A stretch of 64,000 nucleotides of DNA from Deltaproteobacteria bacterium (GCA_947477565.1 CANJUR010000003.1:141535-205534), one strand, 5' to 3'. Counted from the stretch's first letter, positions 11,273 through 21,888 are shown. A program made the numbers and translations. Notes: a model not told the origin generated them from the sequence alone.

Positions 11273-12231
11273 GCGTCAGATCGCGACTTGCCACAGGCCG
11301 TGCGCTGATGTTCGAGAACTTCGGCTACAAGGTCGCTTCGCTGGCGATTTCCGTCACACTTTTCATGGTGTTCCGGGGTGTCGGCGCAGTCCAACGAAGC
11401 GTGGACGTGCCGATCACGGCGGTGCTCCCTGCAGCCCACGCGGGTAACGCGGTCTTGCTCACGCCGCTGCCCGAACGCGTTCGGTTGACGGTGCGCGGCA
11501 CCCCGTCGGTGGTCGTACCGTTGAGAGGGGAAGAGATGGGCCCCGTACAAGTCGACCTGCGCGACGGGAGGCGTCGGCGCATCGACCTCGACCGCTCGTT
11601 GATGACGCTGCCCGCGGGCGTGGAATTTGTCGGATTCGATCCGCCCAGCATTGACCTCCGATGGGACGCGCTCGTCGCGAGGTCCATCGCAGTGCGGGCC
11701 AGTGTGGTTGGGAGCACCGCCCCGCGAACCCGAATCGGAGCAGTGTTTGTCGAGCCAGAACGGGTGCGGGCGCGCGGGCCGTCGCAGGCACTGGAGGCCC
11801 AGGAAGTCGTGCACACCGTAGCGGTCGATGCGTCAGGCCTCTCGCCCGGCCGCTACGAACGGAGGGTCTCCCTCGAGGCGCCGCGCAACGGCATCGACTT
11901 CGGATCCGTGCAGGTGCGGGTGACCTTCGAGGTGACGCCGCTGCTCGGCGAACGGCGCTTCGAACGACTCCCGGTGACCGTGCGAGGACTCCCTCGGGGA
12001 GCGGTACACCTCGATGTGCGCCCGCCATTCGTGGCGGTAGTCGTGACCGGCGACCCGGAATTACTGGCCGATCTCCTGCCGTCTCAGATCGTCCCGGTCG
12101 TGGGCGTTCCCGAGGCGATCACGATCCGGGGGGCGACCGAAGCCCGCGTCCAGACTCTCACTCTGCGGGAAGGGCTGACCGCGGTGGTCGAACCGACGGA
12201 GGTCCTGCTGGTACCGATGCGCGCTCCGTGA
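11269..12231 (+). CDS. cdaR: CdaR/YbbR-domain regulator of CdaA
   Basis: A 320-residue protein with one N-terminal transmembrane helix (about 20-37) and an extracytoplasmic part made of repeated YbbR domains, each with the strand-rich pattern of VRGTPSVV, ARGPSQAL and VTGDPELL segments. CdaR homologues bind and modulate CdaA in Firmicutes; the same role is inferred here from gene order. The GTG start overlaps the cdaA stop. glmM begins 45 bp downstream. Confidence 0.88.
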   Translation: MSVRSRLATGRALMFENFGYKVASLAISVTLFMVFRGVGAVQRSVDVPITAVLPAAHAGNAVLLTPLPERVRLTVRGTPSVVVPLRGEEMGPVQVDLRDGRRRRIDLDRSLMTLPAGVEFVGFDPPSIDLRWDALVARSIAVRASVVGSTAPRTRIGAVFVEPERVRARGPSQALEAQEVVHTVAVDASGLSPGRYERRVSLEAPRNGIDFGSVQVRVTFEVTPLLGERRFERLPVTVRGLPRGAVHLDVRPPFVAVVVTGDPELLADLLPSQIVPVVGVPEAITIRGATEARVQTLTLREGLTAVVEPTEVLLVPMRAP

Positions 12232-12276
12232 TCGCCGCGTCACCCCGGCGGGCACTCCTGCGGTAAGGTGCTCAGG

Positions 12277-13674
12277 ATGGCAAGGACACCTCGTATCGTA
12301 GGCGATTCCACTCCGACCGCGACCCGCAAGCTCTTCGGAACCGATGGCATTCGCGGTGTCGCCAACGAATATCCGATGACCCCGGAGGTTGCGCTCCGCG
12401 TCGGCGCAGCGGTGACGTGGTGGTCCTCGCGAGGTGGCCGCGCTGCGCGCATCGTCATCGGCAAGGACACTCGCCTCTCGGGCTACATGCTGGAGACTGC
12501 GCTCGCGGCAGGTGTCTGCGCGCAGGGCGGACGGGTCATGTTGACCGGACCGCTGCCAACGCCTGCCATCGCCTACATCGTCCAGTCGATGCGCGCCGAC
12601 GCGGGAGTGGTCATCTCGGCGTCGCACAACCCCTACATGGACAACGGCATCAAGCTGTTTGGCTCCGACGGCTTCAAGTTGCCAGACTCCGCGGAGGCTG
12701 AAATCGAGGCGCTTATGGATGATCCGCGGCTCGTCCATGGACGCCGCAGTGACCTCGGGGTGGGGCGGGCGGAGAAGATCGAAGACTCTCGCGGTCGCTA
12801 CATCACCTTCGTGAAGAGCACATTTCCCCGCGCGCTTCGGCTCGATGGCCTGCGCGTGGTGGTCGATGGCGCGCACGGCGCGGCGTACCGCGTCGCCCCG
12901 CTCGTATTCTCCGAATTGGGCGCAGCGGTCACCGCCATCGGCGTGAAGCCCAATGGTCGCAACATCAACGACCGACACGGTGCTCTTCACCCAGAGGCGC
13001 TCGCGGCGGAGGTCATCCGACGGAAGGCCCACCTCGGTATCGCGCTCGACGGCGACGCCGACCGACTCATCGTCGTCGATGAAAAGGGACAGATCGTGGA
13101 CGGAGACGCGATCATGTCGATATGCGCGCGTCGCATGCAGCAGCAAGGCGTGCTCGCGAAGGACACCGTGGTCGCGACGGTGATGTCCAACCTCGGACTC
13201 GAGCGTGCGCTCTCGGCCATCAACGTGTCGCTGGTGCGCACGTCCGTAGGCGACCGCTACGTGGTCGAGGCGATGCGCGCCAATGGCTATAACTTTGGCG
13301 GCGAGCAGTCGGGGCACCTGGTGTTTCTCGATCATGCGACCACCGGCGACGGGCTCATCGCAGCCATGCAGGTCACCGCGGCGATGCTGACGTCCGAAAA
13401 ACCACTCAGCGAGCTTGCTGCCGGCGCCATGCAGCGCGTTCCGCAGGTGCTTGTGAACACCACCCTGAAGGCGCGACGGCCGCTGGAAGACATGCCCGTG
13501 ACCCGGGCGTTGGTGAAGGGCGTGGAGAAGGCGCTCGGCGTCGAGGGGAGAGTGCTCGTGCGCTGGTCGGGCACCGAACCGAAGCTGCGAGTGATGATCG
13601 AAGGACCCGACGAAGCGACGATTCAACGGATGGCGGAGGAGATCGCCGAAGCCGCAGGCAAGGAGATTGGCTGA
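12277..13674 (+). CDS. glmM: Phosphoglucosamine mutase
   Basis: GlmM interconverts glucosamine-6-P and glucosamine-1-P on the way to UDP-GlcNAc for peptidoglycan and LPS. The protein has 465 residues and the alpha-D-phosphohexomutase fold. LFGTDGIRG is at the N terminus, the phospho-acceptor S116 is in SASHNP, the Mg site is DGDADR, the sugar loop is GGEQSGH, and the C-terminal phosphate loop is [13 protein letters not shown] 12277 is chosen because AAGG (12265-12268) is 8 bases upstream; GTG 12268 is an alternative. An N-terminal extension of about 17 residues precedes the usual start. GlmM binds and inhibits CdaA in other bacteria, which fits its place here. Confidence 0.96.
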   Translation: MARTPRIVGDSTPTATRKLFGTDGIRGVANEYPMTPEVALRVGAAVTWWSSRGGRAARIVIGKDTRLSGYMLETALAAGVCAQGGRVMLTGPLPTPAIAYIVQSMRADAGVVISASHNPYMDNGIKLFGSDGFKLPDSAEAEIEALMDDPRLVHGRRSDLGVGRAEKIEDSRGRYITFVKSTFPRALRLDGLRVVVDGAHGAAYRVAPLVFSELGAAVTAIGVKPNGRNINDRHGALHPEALAAEVIRRKAHLGIALDGDADRLIVVDEKGQIVDGDAIMSICARRMQQQGVLAKDTVVATVMSNLGLERALSAINVSLVRTSVGDRYVVEAMRANGYNFGGEQSGHLVFLDHATTGDGLIAAMQVTAAMLTSEKPLSELAAGAMQRVPQVLVNTTLKARRPLEDMPVTRALVKGVEKALGVEGRVLVRWSGTEPKLRVMIEGPDEATIQRMAEEIAEAAGKEIG

Positions 13675-13676
13675 AC

Positions 13677-14648
13677 GTGCGCGCTGGAGTTGCCTTCTGG
13701 TGCGCCGCGGGCGCCCTGTCCGCTTGCACACGGTCGGCGCACATTGAACCCCGCGCAAGCCGCGCCCCTGTCGCGAACACCGCCACCCCCGTCGATCGGG
13801 CGCCCGTCGAACACCCGATCGTGGCCCCCGCAGGACCGCGCACCACGGTGGACTGGGAGCGCTTCGTGCCGACCCTCGACGCGGCGACTCAGGCGCACGT
13901 GCGTGAGCTTTTCGCACGAGGCGCGACTGCGGGTTTGCGATCGGATGTCTTCAGCAAGCTTGGCGACAGCATCACCGAGTCGGGCAGCTTCGCTCAGGAC
14001 ATCGGCCACGGCTGGTACGAACTCGGGGCGTTCGCCGACCTCGAAGCCGTCGTGGCCTGGTTTCGCCGACGCACGCCGCGAGGAGAGGAGGAGAATTCCT
14101 TCACGCGCGCGAGCGCAGCGGCGACCGCTGGGTGGGAGTCGAGCCAACTCCTTGAAGGCGGTGACGGCTGCCCCGTGGAGCGCGAACTCCGTGCCACACA
14201 CGGGGCGTTTACCGTGTTGATGATCGGCACCAACGACGCAGAGCGGTCGGGAGCAGCGACGCTCGCCAGCAACCTCATCGCGATCCTCGATCGGGTCGAG
14301 CGACGGGGCGTGGTGGTTCTGCTGAGCACCATCCCGTCGCACCACGGGAGCGACGCGGCGCGCGCCGAGGCGGAGGCCATCAACGGCCGTATCCGCGCCC
14401 TCGCTGCCGAGCGCCATCTGCCGCTCATCGACTACGCCGCTTCGATGGCGACGCTCCCAATGGAGGGCATCTCCGACGACCGGGTGCATCCGTCGGTGTT
14501 CGTCGATCACGGCGACACCCGCGCGGGAGTGTTCACTAGCGACGGGCTTCGTTACGGGTACAACGTGCGCAACCTCCTGCTTCTGTTGGGATTGCGCCGG
14601 GTACTCGATGCGACGAGCGTCCCGTACGAGGCGACGCCGTCAGGGTGA
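13677..14648 (+). CDS. SGNH/GDSL-family hydrolase lipoprotein
   Basis: A 323-residue exported protein with a lipobox cysteine at C17 (ALSAC), a Thr/Pro/Ala linker to about residue 57, and an SGNH hydrolase domain. Block I is KLGDSIT with nucleophile S98, block III is IGTND, and block V is a DDRVHPS segment carrying the Asp-x2-His pair. It is probably an envelope esterase or a polysaccharide deacylase; the substrate is unknown. It begins with GTG 2 bases after the glmM stop, so is likely co-transcribed. The last 9 bases overlap the 3' end of the convergent tamB. Confidence 0.85.
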   Translation: MRAGVAFWCAAGALSACTRSAHIEPRASRAPVANTATPVDRAPVEHPIVAPAGPRTTVDWERFVPTLDAATQAHVRELFARGATAGLRSDVFSKLGDSITESGSFAQDIGHGWYELGAFADLEAVVAWFRRRTPRGEEENSFTRASAAATAGWESSQLLEGGDGCPVERELRATHGAFTVLMIGTNDAERSGAATLASNLIAILDRVERRGVVVLLSTIPSHHGSDAARAEAEAINGRIRALAAERHLPLIDYAASMATLPMEGISDDRVHPSVFVDHGDTRAGVFTSDGLRYGYNVRNLLLLLGLRRVLDATSVPYEATPSG

Positions 14649-17600
14649 CCAGTACATCTCCGCGGTGCCAGCTACGCGACTGCTCCCGCTTGCAGCGAAG
14701 GTGATCGCCTCGCTGATGGCGTACTCCAACAGCAGACGAAACTCCGCGGACAAGCTGCTGGCGCCGCTGCTCTGCGAGCCCGAGCCGCCTGCCGCGGAGT
14801 AGGTCGCCTGGAGGTAGAGCCGGGGCGAGAGGTTCACGCCCGCGCCGTAACGACCGCCCATCCCCGTCGTGGTGGGCTCCGCGATGATTGTCGGTAGAAA
14901 CGCGAACTCCCGGGAGATGCCGCTCGCGACGATTCCTGACACGAGCGAGACCACGGCCTGAGCGAACTGCGCAGCGAAGTCGGTGCCGGACGAACTGGCA
15001 GCCGGCGAGCGGCGACCGAGCGCGATCATCGCGAGAATCTCCGCCTGGCTCGCGGTGGGAAAGCTCGCCGACGTGAGCACGATGGTCGGCCGCTGCAGTC
15101 GGCCGCTGACTGCGACGGAGATGCGCCCCGCGCTCGGTGAGTCATGGTGCGCCGCGATGTCGAGTTCGGGATTCATCGCCAGGTTGCCATCGAAGGTGAT
15201 GCGCACCCGGTCGAGGTCGAACTGCTTTCCAAAGATCGAATACCAGGACTGGTTGCTGGCCTGACTGATGATGCCCGCGAGGGCGAGCCCGGCGCGGTCG
15301 CGACGAATGCGGAGATCCGTCCTGATCGCGATGGCGAAATCCGAGCGACGCGCCCACACAGGCGTCTGCGAGTGGACGTCCAACTCGATGGCGTAGTCGG
15401 TCGTCTCACCCAGCTGCGCGAGCTGGGTGCGACCGATGATGAATACGCTCGGGTCGGAATCGAGCGATTGCAGGTTGTTGGCCGGCTGGTCCTGCACGAG
15501 CGCCGAGAGTTGCTCGACGTTGATGGTGCCGCGCGCGCCGTCGTCGCGAAAATCCATGTGGTACTGCACGCTGCCGTCGAGCCACGCCCAAGTGTAGCCG
15601 GAGAGCACCGCCGGGAGGGTGCGGGTGCGGCCGTGAAGGTCGAGCGCGACGTGGTCGTCATGGAGGGTGGCCGCGCCGTCAGCGTGGAGGTGACCTCGAC
15701 CGAGGTCGAAGTCCACGTGGTCGATGCGAACGGCGGAGTCCTGAGCTTCGAGCAGGATGTCGAGGTTGCGCATCGGCTCACCCAACGTGGTGAGCGTCGC
15801 ATGACCGCCGCGCAGCGCGACCTGGCCGCTCGGCGAGTTGGGGTGCTGACCATCCCAATGAATTCGAGCCTGAAGCTGGCCGCCGATGTTGGAGGCGATC
15901 TCGTCCGGGACGAAGCGGGAGAGCGTCTCCAGAGGATATCCCATCGCGATGAGATCGAAGACCGCGCCGGTTCGGTCAGGCACAAGGCTCGGCATCGCGC
16001 CATCGAACGGTATCGAGCCGATGACCAGCACGGACTCCGTTGGGTCCGTCGGCACCGGACCGTCGGGAGTACAGTCCGGAGTGGTCGCCGCCGTCGTCGC
16101 AATCGCGCAAGATCGCAGGATAAATCGCCCATTCTCGCTGCGCACCGCTGCGTGGATACGGGCGCGCGCGGACGGCGCCAGGTAACCCTGTAGCGTCTCC
16201 GGCAAGCGGGCGCGGAAGTCCTCCACCGTGACGTTCGCGGTCACCGGTTGGCGCGGATCTTCCGTCGCTAGCAAGCGCACGGCGACTCGCCCCTCGAGGC
16301 CGCGGTCACGCGCCCAGCTGAAGCGCTCGAGTCGGAGGTTCTCGGAATCGACGTCGAAGCGGTCCCAGGAGAGCCCGCTCGCGCCTCGCGTGCGGAGATC
16401 GGCAGCGCTCGCAGACAGCCGGATGTCCGCCTCCACGCGAGCCTGCTGATCGCGAACGATGTTCGGCGACGTCACCCCGCGCACGTTGAGGTTCACGGCC
16501 CAGGAGTCGAGCAGGGTGCCGCCCTCGCGCGGCGCGACAGCCGCGTAGATGTCCGCGCGGATGGGCTCCTCTAGGCCGACCAACCCGAGGGTCGGCGCGG
16601 TGCCCTCGACCTCGACCTCGATGAGCGGCACAAGGAAACTTCCGTTCGCGCGAACCTCCGCGTGGAGCATCGTTCCGGGAGGTACGTCCGGGGGTCGGAT
16701 GAAGTGCGGCCTGCCGTCCGCCTGCGGGATCGCGATCGTGCGCAGCGGCCACTCGCTCCGCAGGATGGGGCCGACGGAGAGATGCATGTCCGTGCCCGCG
16801 GCGGCGATGGCAGTCCGGAGCCGATCGGGCAGCACGGAGCCGCGCAATTCGATGGCCTCCTTGAGCGCGGTAAGCGCGGTCAGCCACGGCCCACGGAAAG
16901 TAGTTTCGGCGGCGAAGAGTGTGCGCTCCAGGAGTGGCCGATCGTCGCATGCGTTCGGCGGACCGGGCGAGGCTTCGTTGAAGTCCCGCGTGATCCCAAG
17001 TCGGAGGCGAGGCGAAAATTCGTCGGGCACGAAGGATGAAAACGACGTGCAGAGCGCCGCACGGATCCACATCGGCTGCACCGCTGGAAGCATCCGTCGC
17101 TCTCGTCCGAGAAGCGACGGGATACCTACGCCGACGACAAGCCCGCGCCCCTCCACGCCGAGAATCGCGGAGAGTGGCGCATCCGGCGTGGAGCGCGAAA
17201 TGTTGGCCGTGGCGACAACTCGTCCCTGCATGCGCAGCGTGCGGGGAAGCGCAACCGCGACGAGCGGGAAGTTGTCCAGGTCGGCGATCTCTGCGCGCGC
17301 AGACATCGAATGCAGCCCGCGAAGCCACGCGACGGGATCGCTCCATGCGCGCACCGGGGGCGTGACGGCGTCGAGGGTGAGGGTCGCGGCTTCGGGCGAG
17401 CCGGGCGGGGTCAACGACGCGTTCAGGTGAGCGACGAGTTCGGTCTCCGGGCGAGTGAGGGCGAGGTCCGCGGTGACCGTGCCCAGACTCGGAAGCGTGA
17501 GCGCACGTAGTGTGAGTGCGCCGTGACTCCGGCCGACGTTGGCGAGGTCGATGAGGAGATCGCCGTTGACTCGCCCCGAGAGCGCTTGCGTCGAAACAGA

Positions 17601-19481
17601 GAGCGGCGCGGCCCACGCGAGGTCGAAGGTACGCGCTTCGATGGAGACCCGCCCGCTGCCCAGGTCGACGGAGAGCGAGCCCGCGGTCCCGGCATCGACG
17701 GTGAGCGCGCCGCGCATTGAAGTGATCGGGCTCCCGGGCCGCACGGCGAGCGTGCCGTGGACGCGCGCGGTCGCGCCGCGGAGGTTGACCTGGGCTTCGG
17801 CGAGGCGGGCGGTGATGTACGCCGGGTCCGAGAGATCGACGGTGGCATCCACGCGCACGCTCGCGGTCGAAGGCCCCCTCGCGGGTGCCGGACCTAGCGC
17901 GGCGAGGAGTCCCGGACCGTTGGCCGAACCTCGGATGCGCATCACGCCAACGGGGTCGCCGACCAGATGAGCGGTAGCGTCGGCGGGCAGCACCAAACCG
18001 CGCACCGACGCCCCCTGTAGCGTCGCGACGGCATCGACGAAGCGCGTACCTCCCGCCAGCGTGAAGACGCCCCGTACCTCGCCGTGACCGACGCGCGCCG
18101 TGCCGACGGTGAGCGCGTCGGCGAGCACGACCGTGTCGATGCGAAGGTGCGCGGGGTCGCCGCTAACGTGGGCCTGACCGCGAACGCGCCCGGTGCCCAG
18201 GGCGCGAGTCCACGGGAGGGTCTCGATCGGCGGAGGCTCAAACACCACTTGCACGTCGAGGGCGTGCGGCCCTTCGATTCCGACGGTGCCCTGCGCGTGG
18301 AGCCGAGCCATCGGCACATCGAGGGCTTCGATCAGCAGGGCCTGGTTCGGGCGATACACCCCAGTGATCACGAACGGTGGAACCTCGTTGTTTGACACCG
18401 TGGCATGAAGCTCGCGTGCATCGAAGGTGACGCGATGGCCCGTACCAATGTCCTGCTCGGTGAGCGCGACGACTCCGTCGATGTCCCCATCGGGCAGGGC
18501 GGCGTGGGCTCCGCGCAAGGCGACGTGATCAAAGCGGAAAGTGGCGCTCCGATCGTAGCTTCCGATGAAAGCGGACACGGTGGTGGAGGCGCCGCCGATC
18601 ACCAGTCGGCCATCGGCACTCCAGCTTGCTGCGGGCCGACCGTGCACGGCAATGTCTGCAATCGTCACGTCCGGAAGTGCCTGCGCGGGATCGAACTGCG
18701 CAAGGCGAGTGAGCGTGGCCCCAGGGAGGAAACAGTCGTGAAGCAGGATCAGTATCTCGTTGCTCGGCTGCGGCAGGACGGTGATTCCGCAGCGGAGCGC
18801 AGAGCCCGTGAGCGCGAGTCCAGCGTCGATGGAAAGCGCCGGGTAGGTTCGAACGCGCGCATGGGCCTGCAGCGCGACCGGCGAGAGTGGGGTGGTCTGT
18901 GTCTCGAGCGATAGGCTGCGGAGGCTGAAGCTGATTCCTGTGGGCTGCAGACGCAGGCCGCCCGTGAGGCGGACGTTGCGCGCTTCGATGGGGTAGCCGA
19001 GCGTGTTTCGGAGCCTCGAAACCTGCAATTTCAGCTCGGGGAAGCCCATCGTTGGAAAAGGCGACGGCGGCGACGGTGGCGCTCCGGGGCGGCTCGGAGG
19101 CGACACTGTAAGTCGCGGCGCGAACAGCGTGATGGCCTGCGCATCGACCGTAATGGCGGGCCAGGAGCCTCTCCCCACCGCCGCCAGGAGCAGGGCCGCG
19201 GAGGGTGTGGCGGTGATCACGGCGTCCTCGAGCAGCGCCCGGCCATCGAGGTCGTGCCAGTTCACCCCCTCGACCGTGACGCCGCCGGAATCAAAGCGAG
19301 TGATACGTCGGAGCGTGAAGTGACCGGGTGCAAGGTCTGCGACTGCGGCGCGGACGAGGTCGGTGGCCGCCGCGCGCCCGAGCCTGGTGGGCAGATGAAG
19401 CACCAGCGCCACGACGAAGAGAACCGGCAGGACCACAAGGCGTGCGACCTGCCCCAGCAGCCTCATCAATCCCCGATGCAT
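14640..19481 (-). CDS. tamB: TamB/DUF490-type translocation and assembly module protein
   Basis: A 1613-residue AsmA-like bridge protein with one N-terminal membrane helix (about 7-27) and a very long beta-rich body thought to form a groove linking inner and outer membranes. The C-terminal DUF490/TamB region is recognisable by the DYAIELDVHSQ stretch, the IFGKQFDLDRVRITFDG block, an LTSASFPT segment, an ILAMIALGR segment, and the end resembling a terminal strand with GTAEMYW. The upstream Omp85 gene's TGA shares a base with this ATG (TGATG at 19483-19479), and GGGGAGG lies 7 bases upstream, which fixes the start. The two likely act together in outer-membrane protein or lipid transport. Confidence 0.9.
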   Translation of the reverse strand: MHRGLMRLLGQVARLVVLPVLFVVALVLHLPTRLGRAAATDLVRAAVADLAPGHFTLRRITRFDSGGVTVEGVNWHDLDGRALLEDAVITATPSAALLLAAVGRGSWPAITVDAQAITLFAPRLTVSPPSRPGAPPSPPSPFPTMGFPELKLQVSRLRNTLGYPIEARNVRLTGGLRLQPTGISFSLRSLSLETQTTPLSPVALQAHARVRTYPALSIDAGLALTGSALRCGITVLPQPSNEILILLHDCFLPGATLTRLAQFDPAQALPDVTIADIAVHGRPAASWSADGRLVIGGASTTVSAFIGSYDRSATFRFDHVALRGAHAALPDGDIDGVVALTEQDIGTGHRVTFDARELHATVSNNEVPPFVITGVYRPNQALLIEALDVPMARLHAQGTVGIEGPHALDVQVVFEPPPIETLPWTRALGTGRVRGQAHVSGDPAHLRIDTVVLADALTVGTARVGHGEVRGVFTLAGGTRFVDAVATLQGASVRGLVLPADATAHLVGDPVGVMRIRGSANGPGLLAALGPAPARGPSTASVRVDATVDLSDPAYITARLAEAQVNLRGATARVHGTLAVRPGSPITSMRGALTVDAGTAGSLSVDLGSGRVSIEARTFDLAWAAPLSVSTQALSGRVNGDLLIDLANVGRSHGALTLRALTLPSLGTVTADLALTRPETELVAHLNASLTPPGSPEAATLTLDAVTPPVRAWSDPVAWLRGLHSMSARAEIADLDNFPLVAVALPRTLRMQGRVVATANISRSTPDAPLSAILGVEGRGLVVGVGIPSLLGRERRMLPAVQPMWIRAALCTSFSSFVPDEFSPRLRLGITRDFNEASPGPPNACDDRPLLERTLFAAETTFRGPWLTALTALKEAIELRGSVLPDRLRTAIAAAGTDMHLSVGPILRSEWPLRTIAIPQADGRPHFIRPPDVPPGTMLHAEVRANGSFLVPLIEVEVEGTAPTLGLVGLEEPIRADIYAAVAPREGGTLLDSWAVNLNVRGVTSPNIVRDQQARVEADIRLSASAADLRTRGASGLSWDRFDVDSENLRLERFSWARDRGLEGRVAVRLLATEDPRQPVTANVTVEDFRARLPETLQGYLAPSARARIHAAVRSENGRFILRSCAIATTAATTPDCTPDGPVPTDPTESVLVIGSIPFDGAMPSLVPDRTGAVFDLIAMGYPLETLSRFVPDEIASNIGGQLQARIHWDGQHPNSPSGQVALRGGHATLTTLGEPMRNLDILLEAQDSAVRIDHVDFDLGRGHLHADGAATLHDDHVALDLHGRTRTLPAVLSGYTWAWLDGSVQYHMDFRDDGARGTINVEQLSALVQDQPANNLQSLDSDPSVFIIGRTQLAQLGETTDYAIELDVHSQTPVWARRSDFAIAIRTDLRIRRDRAGLALAGIISQASNQSWYSIFGKQFDLDRVRITFDGNLAMNPELDIAAHHDSPSAGRISVAVSGRLQRPTIVLTSASFPTASQAEILAMIALGRRSPAASSSGTDFAAQFAQAVVSLVSGIVASGISREFAFLPTIIAEPTTTGMGGRYGAGVNLSPRLYLQATYSAAGGSGSQSSGASSLSAEFRLLLEYAISEAITFAASGSSRVAGTAEMYWSP

Positions 19482-21814
19482 CAGTAGGCCTCCCCCAACG
19501 AGAGCTGAATCGCGAGGGGAATGGCGGCACTGAAGAAGTCGCAGCGCGGCTGGGTGACGATGTAATAGCTGGCCCAGCCGCTGGGCGTAGCGCGGTTCTG
19601 CGCAGCGACGTCGGCGGAGTTGCGAGAGCAGTCGAGGTCCGAGAGCCGCACGGCAAAGTCTGCCCGCAAAGGTCCAATGGGCGTGAGGTAACGCAGACCG
19701 ACGCCGACCGAAGGGTGCAGGTCGCTGAAGAGCGCGCGGACGGTGTCGAGGTTGAAGCTGCGCGGCGGCGGGAGCGAGCGGTTGCGGCGATCGATGGCGC
19801 ATCCGACGCCGTCGGGGATGGCGTTGGTGGAGGTCGGCTGACAGCCGGGGGCTTGGATTCCCTGCGGGTTTACGAAGGGCTCGGGGTCGATTCCGATGAC
19901 ATTGGAGACGTCGAGAAACGCGACGACCCCGAAGGCGCGGGGTTGCCAGCGGGCCTCGACGGAGGCTTCGAAGATGCCGGTTCCACCGAGCGCGGTGGTG
20001 CGTTCTGCCAGGACGCCGGTGCCGGGCGTGGGCGAGACGGGGACGGTGCCGAGCACGCCGACGCGACCATAGGGATAGCCGCGGTTGGACTGCGAGCCGC
20101 CGGAGACGAAGCGCAGGTCCGACGGCAGCGGCCAGTATCGACGGCCGTTGGACTCGAACGACTCACCGATGGTTCCACCGAGCATCGCGCGAAACGCGAA
20201 GACGATACTGCGCACGGGCGAGACGTAGGTGCGTGCTTCGGCGGAGGCGCGGACGAAGGTGTAGTCCGACACCCCCGGGACGCGAACAGACTCGATGAGA
20301 TTCGCGGAGAGGAAGACCCCGCGAGTGGGGTGCGCACGGTCGTCCCGGCTGTCGTACGAGAGCGCCTGCTCGAGATGCAGGTACCGCTGGTCAAAGTAGA
20401 GTTCGCTGTAGATCGGGTCGTTTTGGAGAATGTCGCCGTTCGTGTGAAACGTCGCATCGGGGTTGTTCGGGTTGGGGCTGAAACCGAGGTCGGTGAAGCG
20501 AGCGTAGAACGCGCCGTGGAGGCGTCGCGAGAACGCGTGCTCGAGACCCACCGTGAAGCGCGTCGCACGGCGGAAGGCGATCGTTGGGATGAGCGGGTCA
20601 GGAGCGAATTCAAGATGCACGGAAGCGAGCCCGAGCGTCCTGCGAAACAGTTCGGGGCGTGCGAGTTCGACCAGCGCCGAGCCGCCTAATACGGGTCGGA
20701 AAGGCGCTTGATCCTGCGCATTTCCGCCGCCGAACACGCTGCCCAGGTTGAGCAGGTACAGCAGCCCCCGGCCCTCGGCGCGAAAGCGCCAGAATCCGCC
20801 GAGCAGGTTGCGATGCTCGTACGCGACGAGACCATGGATGTTGGGGCGCACATTGTCGTACTCGAGGCCGCCACCGAGGCGAAAGCGCCAGAGACGTGCG
20901 GTCGACAGGATCACGTTGAGATCGACGTCGCCGCCGGGGCGAGGAGCCTCCTCGATGCGCGCGATGCCGAAGACGCCGAGATCGAAGAGCGCCGCTTGCC
21001 CGTCAACGAGCGCGCGCCGCGAGTAGCGATCGCCGCGATCGATGTTGAGCGCCGATCGGATGACTGACACGGGCAGCCCGTTGGGGAGTCGCGGCTCGGT
21101 GAAGGCTGTGGTGTTCGGCGAGAGGCGCAGGGTCACAATCCCGAAGCGGCTCGGTGGGCCGGTGCGCGCGGTGTATTCGACCCAAGCTCGCCGCGTTGTG
21201 GGATCTACCGCAGCGTGCGGGATCACCGTCGGCGTGGCATATCCGCCTTCGCGCAGCGAATCGAAGATGAACGCGCGGTCGTAGTGAAATCGGTCCTCGT
21301 CGAAGAGTGATCCAGGTGTCGTCAGGAGTCCGGCGCGGATGCTGTTACACATCCGCGTTGGAAGTGGGTCTGAGTCCTCCGACTCGCAGCCGCGCAGACG
21401 GAGGTCCGCGACCAGAGTAGGCATCCCCTCGGTTACGTTGATCTCGATGCGCGCGCGGCTTTGCCCGAGGTCCGTGACCTGAGGCTGCGAGACATTCGCA
21501 TCGTAGTAGCCGCGTGCCTGATAGAAGCGCTGCACGCGGGCTTGATCACGCGTGAGCGCCGCCGGATCGAGATACTCCGGATCGACCCACCACCATCGCC
21601 ACCACCTCAGGAAGCGAGCACGGTTCGAGGGCCAGAGGGTGGTCTCCCGGGTGGCGACCCGACTACGAAGAGCGTCCTCATCGACGTTTTGAACACCGCG
21701 AAGGTTTAGCTCCGATACCATCGTCCGCCCCGGCACAAACCGAGCGGGGCAACCTGTAATCGAGAGCGCGAGAGCAGCAACGCTGATCTGAAGAGTTCGA
21801 CCCAGGCGGGACAT
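19481..21814 (-). CDS. Omp85-family outer-membrane protein, lipidated TamA/TamL-like
   Basis: A 777-residue BamA/TamA-type protein with POTRA domains (about 33-350) and a C-terminal 16-strand barrel region. Barrel landmarks are the GGG.EYDN strand, YEHRNLLGG, the SYDSRDD strand, the lid motif FVSGGSQSNRGYPYGRVG (VRGF/Y-like), and GVGLRYLTPIGPLRADFA near the end. The N terminus has a lipobox (ITGC, C22) instead of a plain signal peptide, the defining trait of TamL-like variants. A tryptophan cluster (W71, W72, W74-W76) precedes the second POTRA. Coupling to tamB supports a Tam-type rather than Bam-type role. The ATG at 21814 is favoured; the open frame extends upstream into the divergent Rieske gene without meaning. 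Confidence 0.88.
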   Translation of the reverse strand: MSRLGRTLQISVAALALSITGCPARFVPGRTMVSELNLRGVQNVDEDALRSRVATRETTLWPSNRARFLRWWRWWWVDPEYLDPAALTRDQARVQRFYQARGYYDANVSQPQVTDLGQSRARIEINVTEGMPTLVADLRLRGCESEDSDPLPTRMCNSIRAGLLTTPGSLFDEDRFHYDRAFIFDSLREGGYATPTVIPHAAVDPTTRRAWVEYTARTGPPSRFGIVTLRLSPNTTAFTEPRLPNGLPVSVIRSALNIDRGDRYSRRALVDGQAALFDLGVFGIARIEEAPRPGGDVDLNVILSTARLWRFRLGGGLEYDNVRPNIHGLVAYEHRNLLGGFWRFRAEGRGLLYLLNLGSVFGGGNAQDQAPFRPVLGGSALVELARPELFRRTLGLASVHLEFAPDPLIPTIAFRRATRFTVGLEHAFSRRLHGAFYARFTDLGFSPNPNNPDATFHTNGDILQNDPIYSELYFDQRYLHLEQALSYDSRDDRAHPTRGVFLSANLIESVRVPGVSDYTFVRASAEARTYVSPVRSIVFAFRAMLGGTIGESFESNGRRYWPLPSDLRFVSGGSQSNRGYPYGRVGVLGTVPVSPTPGTGVLAERTTALGGTGIFEASVEARWQPRAFGVVAFLDVSNVIGIDPEPFVNPQGIQAPGCQPTSTNAIPDGVGCAIDRRNRSLPPPRSFNLDTVRALFSDLHPSVGVGLRYLTPIGPLRADFAVRLSDLDCSRNSADVAAQNRATPSGWASYYIVTQPRCDFFSAAIPLAIQLSLGEAY

Positions 21815-21888
21815 CTGCGGCGAACATAATGCACCGCCCCGAGTCTTGCAGCGGTTCCTTTGACTCGCGGGTGTGGAAGTATCCGGGG

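Noticed and set aside
12061..13917. 618-codon open frame on the minus strand across glmM
   Set aside because: It is the antisense shadow of glmM, common at this GC content; its translation is Arg/His-rich with no family motif.
16306..17616. 436-codon minus frame within tamB
   Set aside because: Same strand but a different frame from tamB; the tamB frame alone carries the family sequence.
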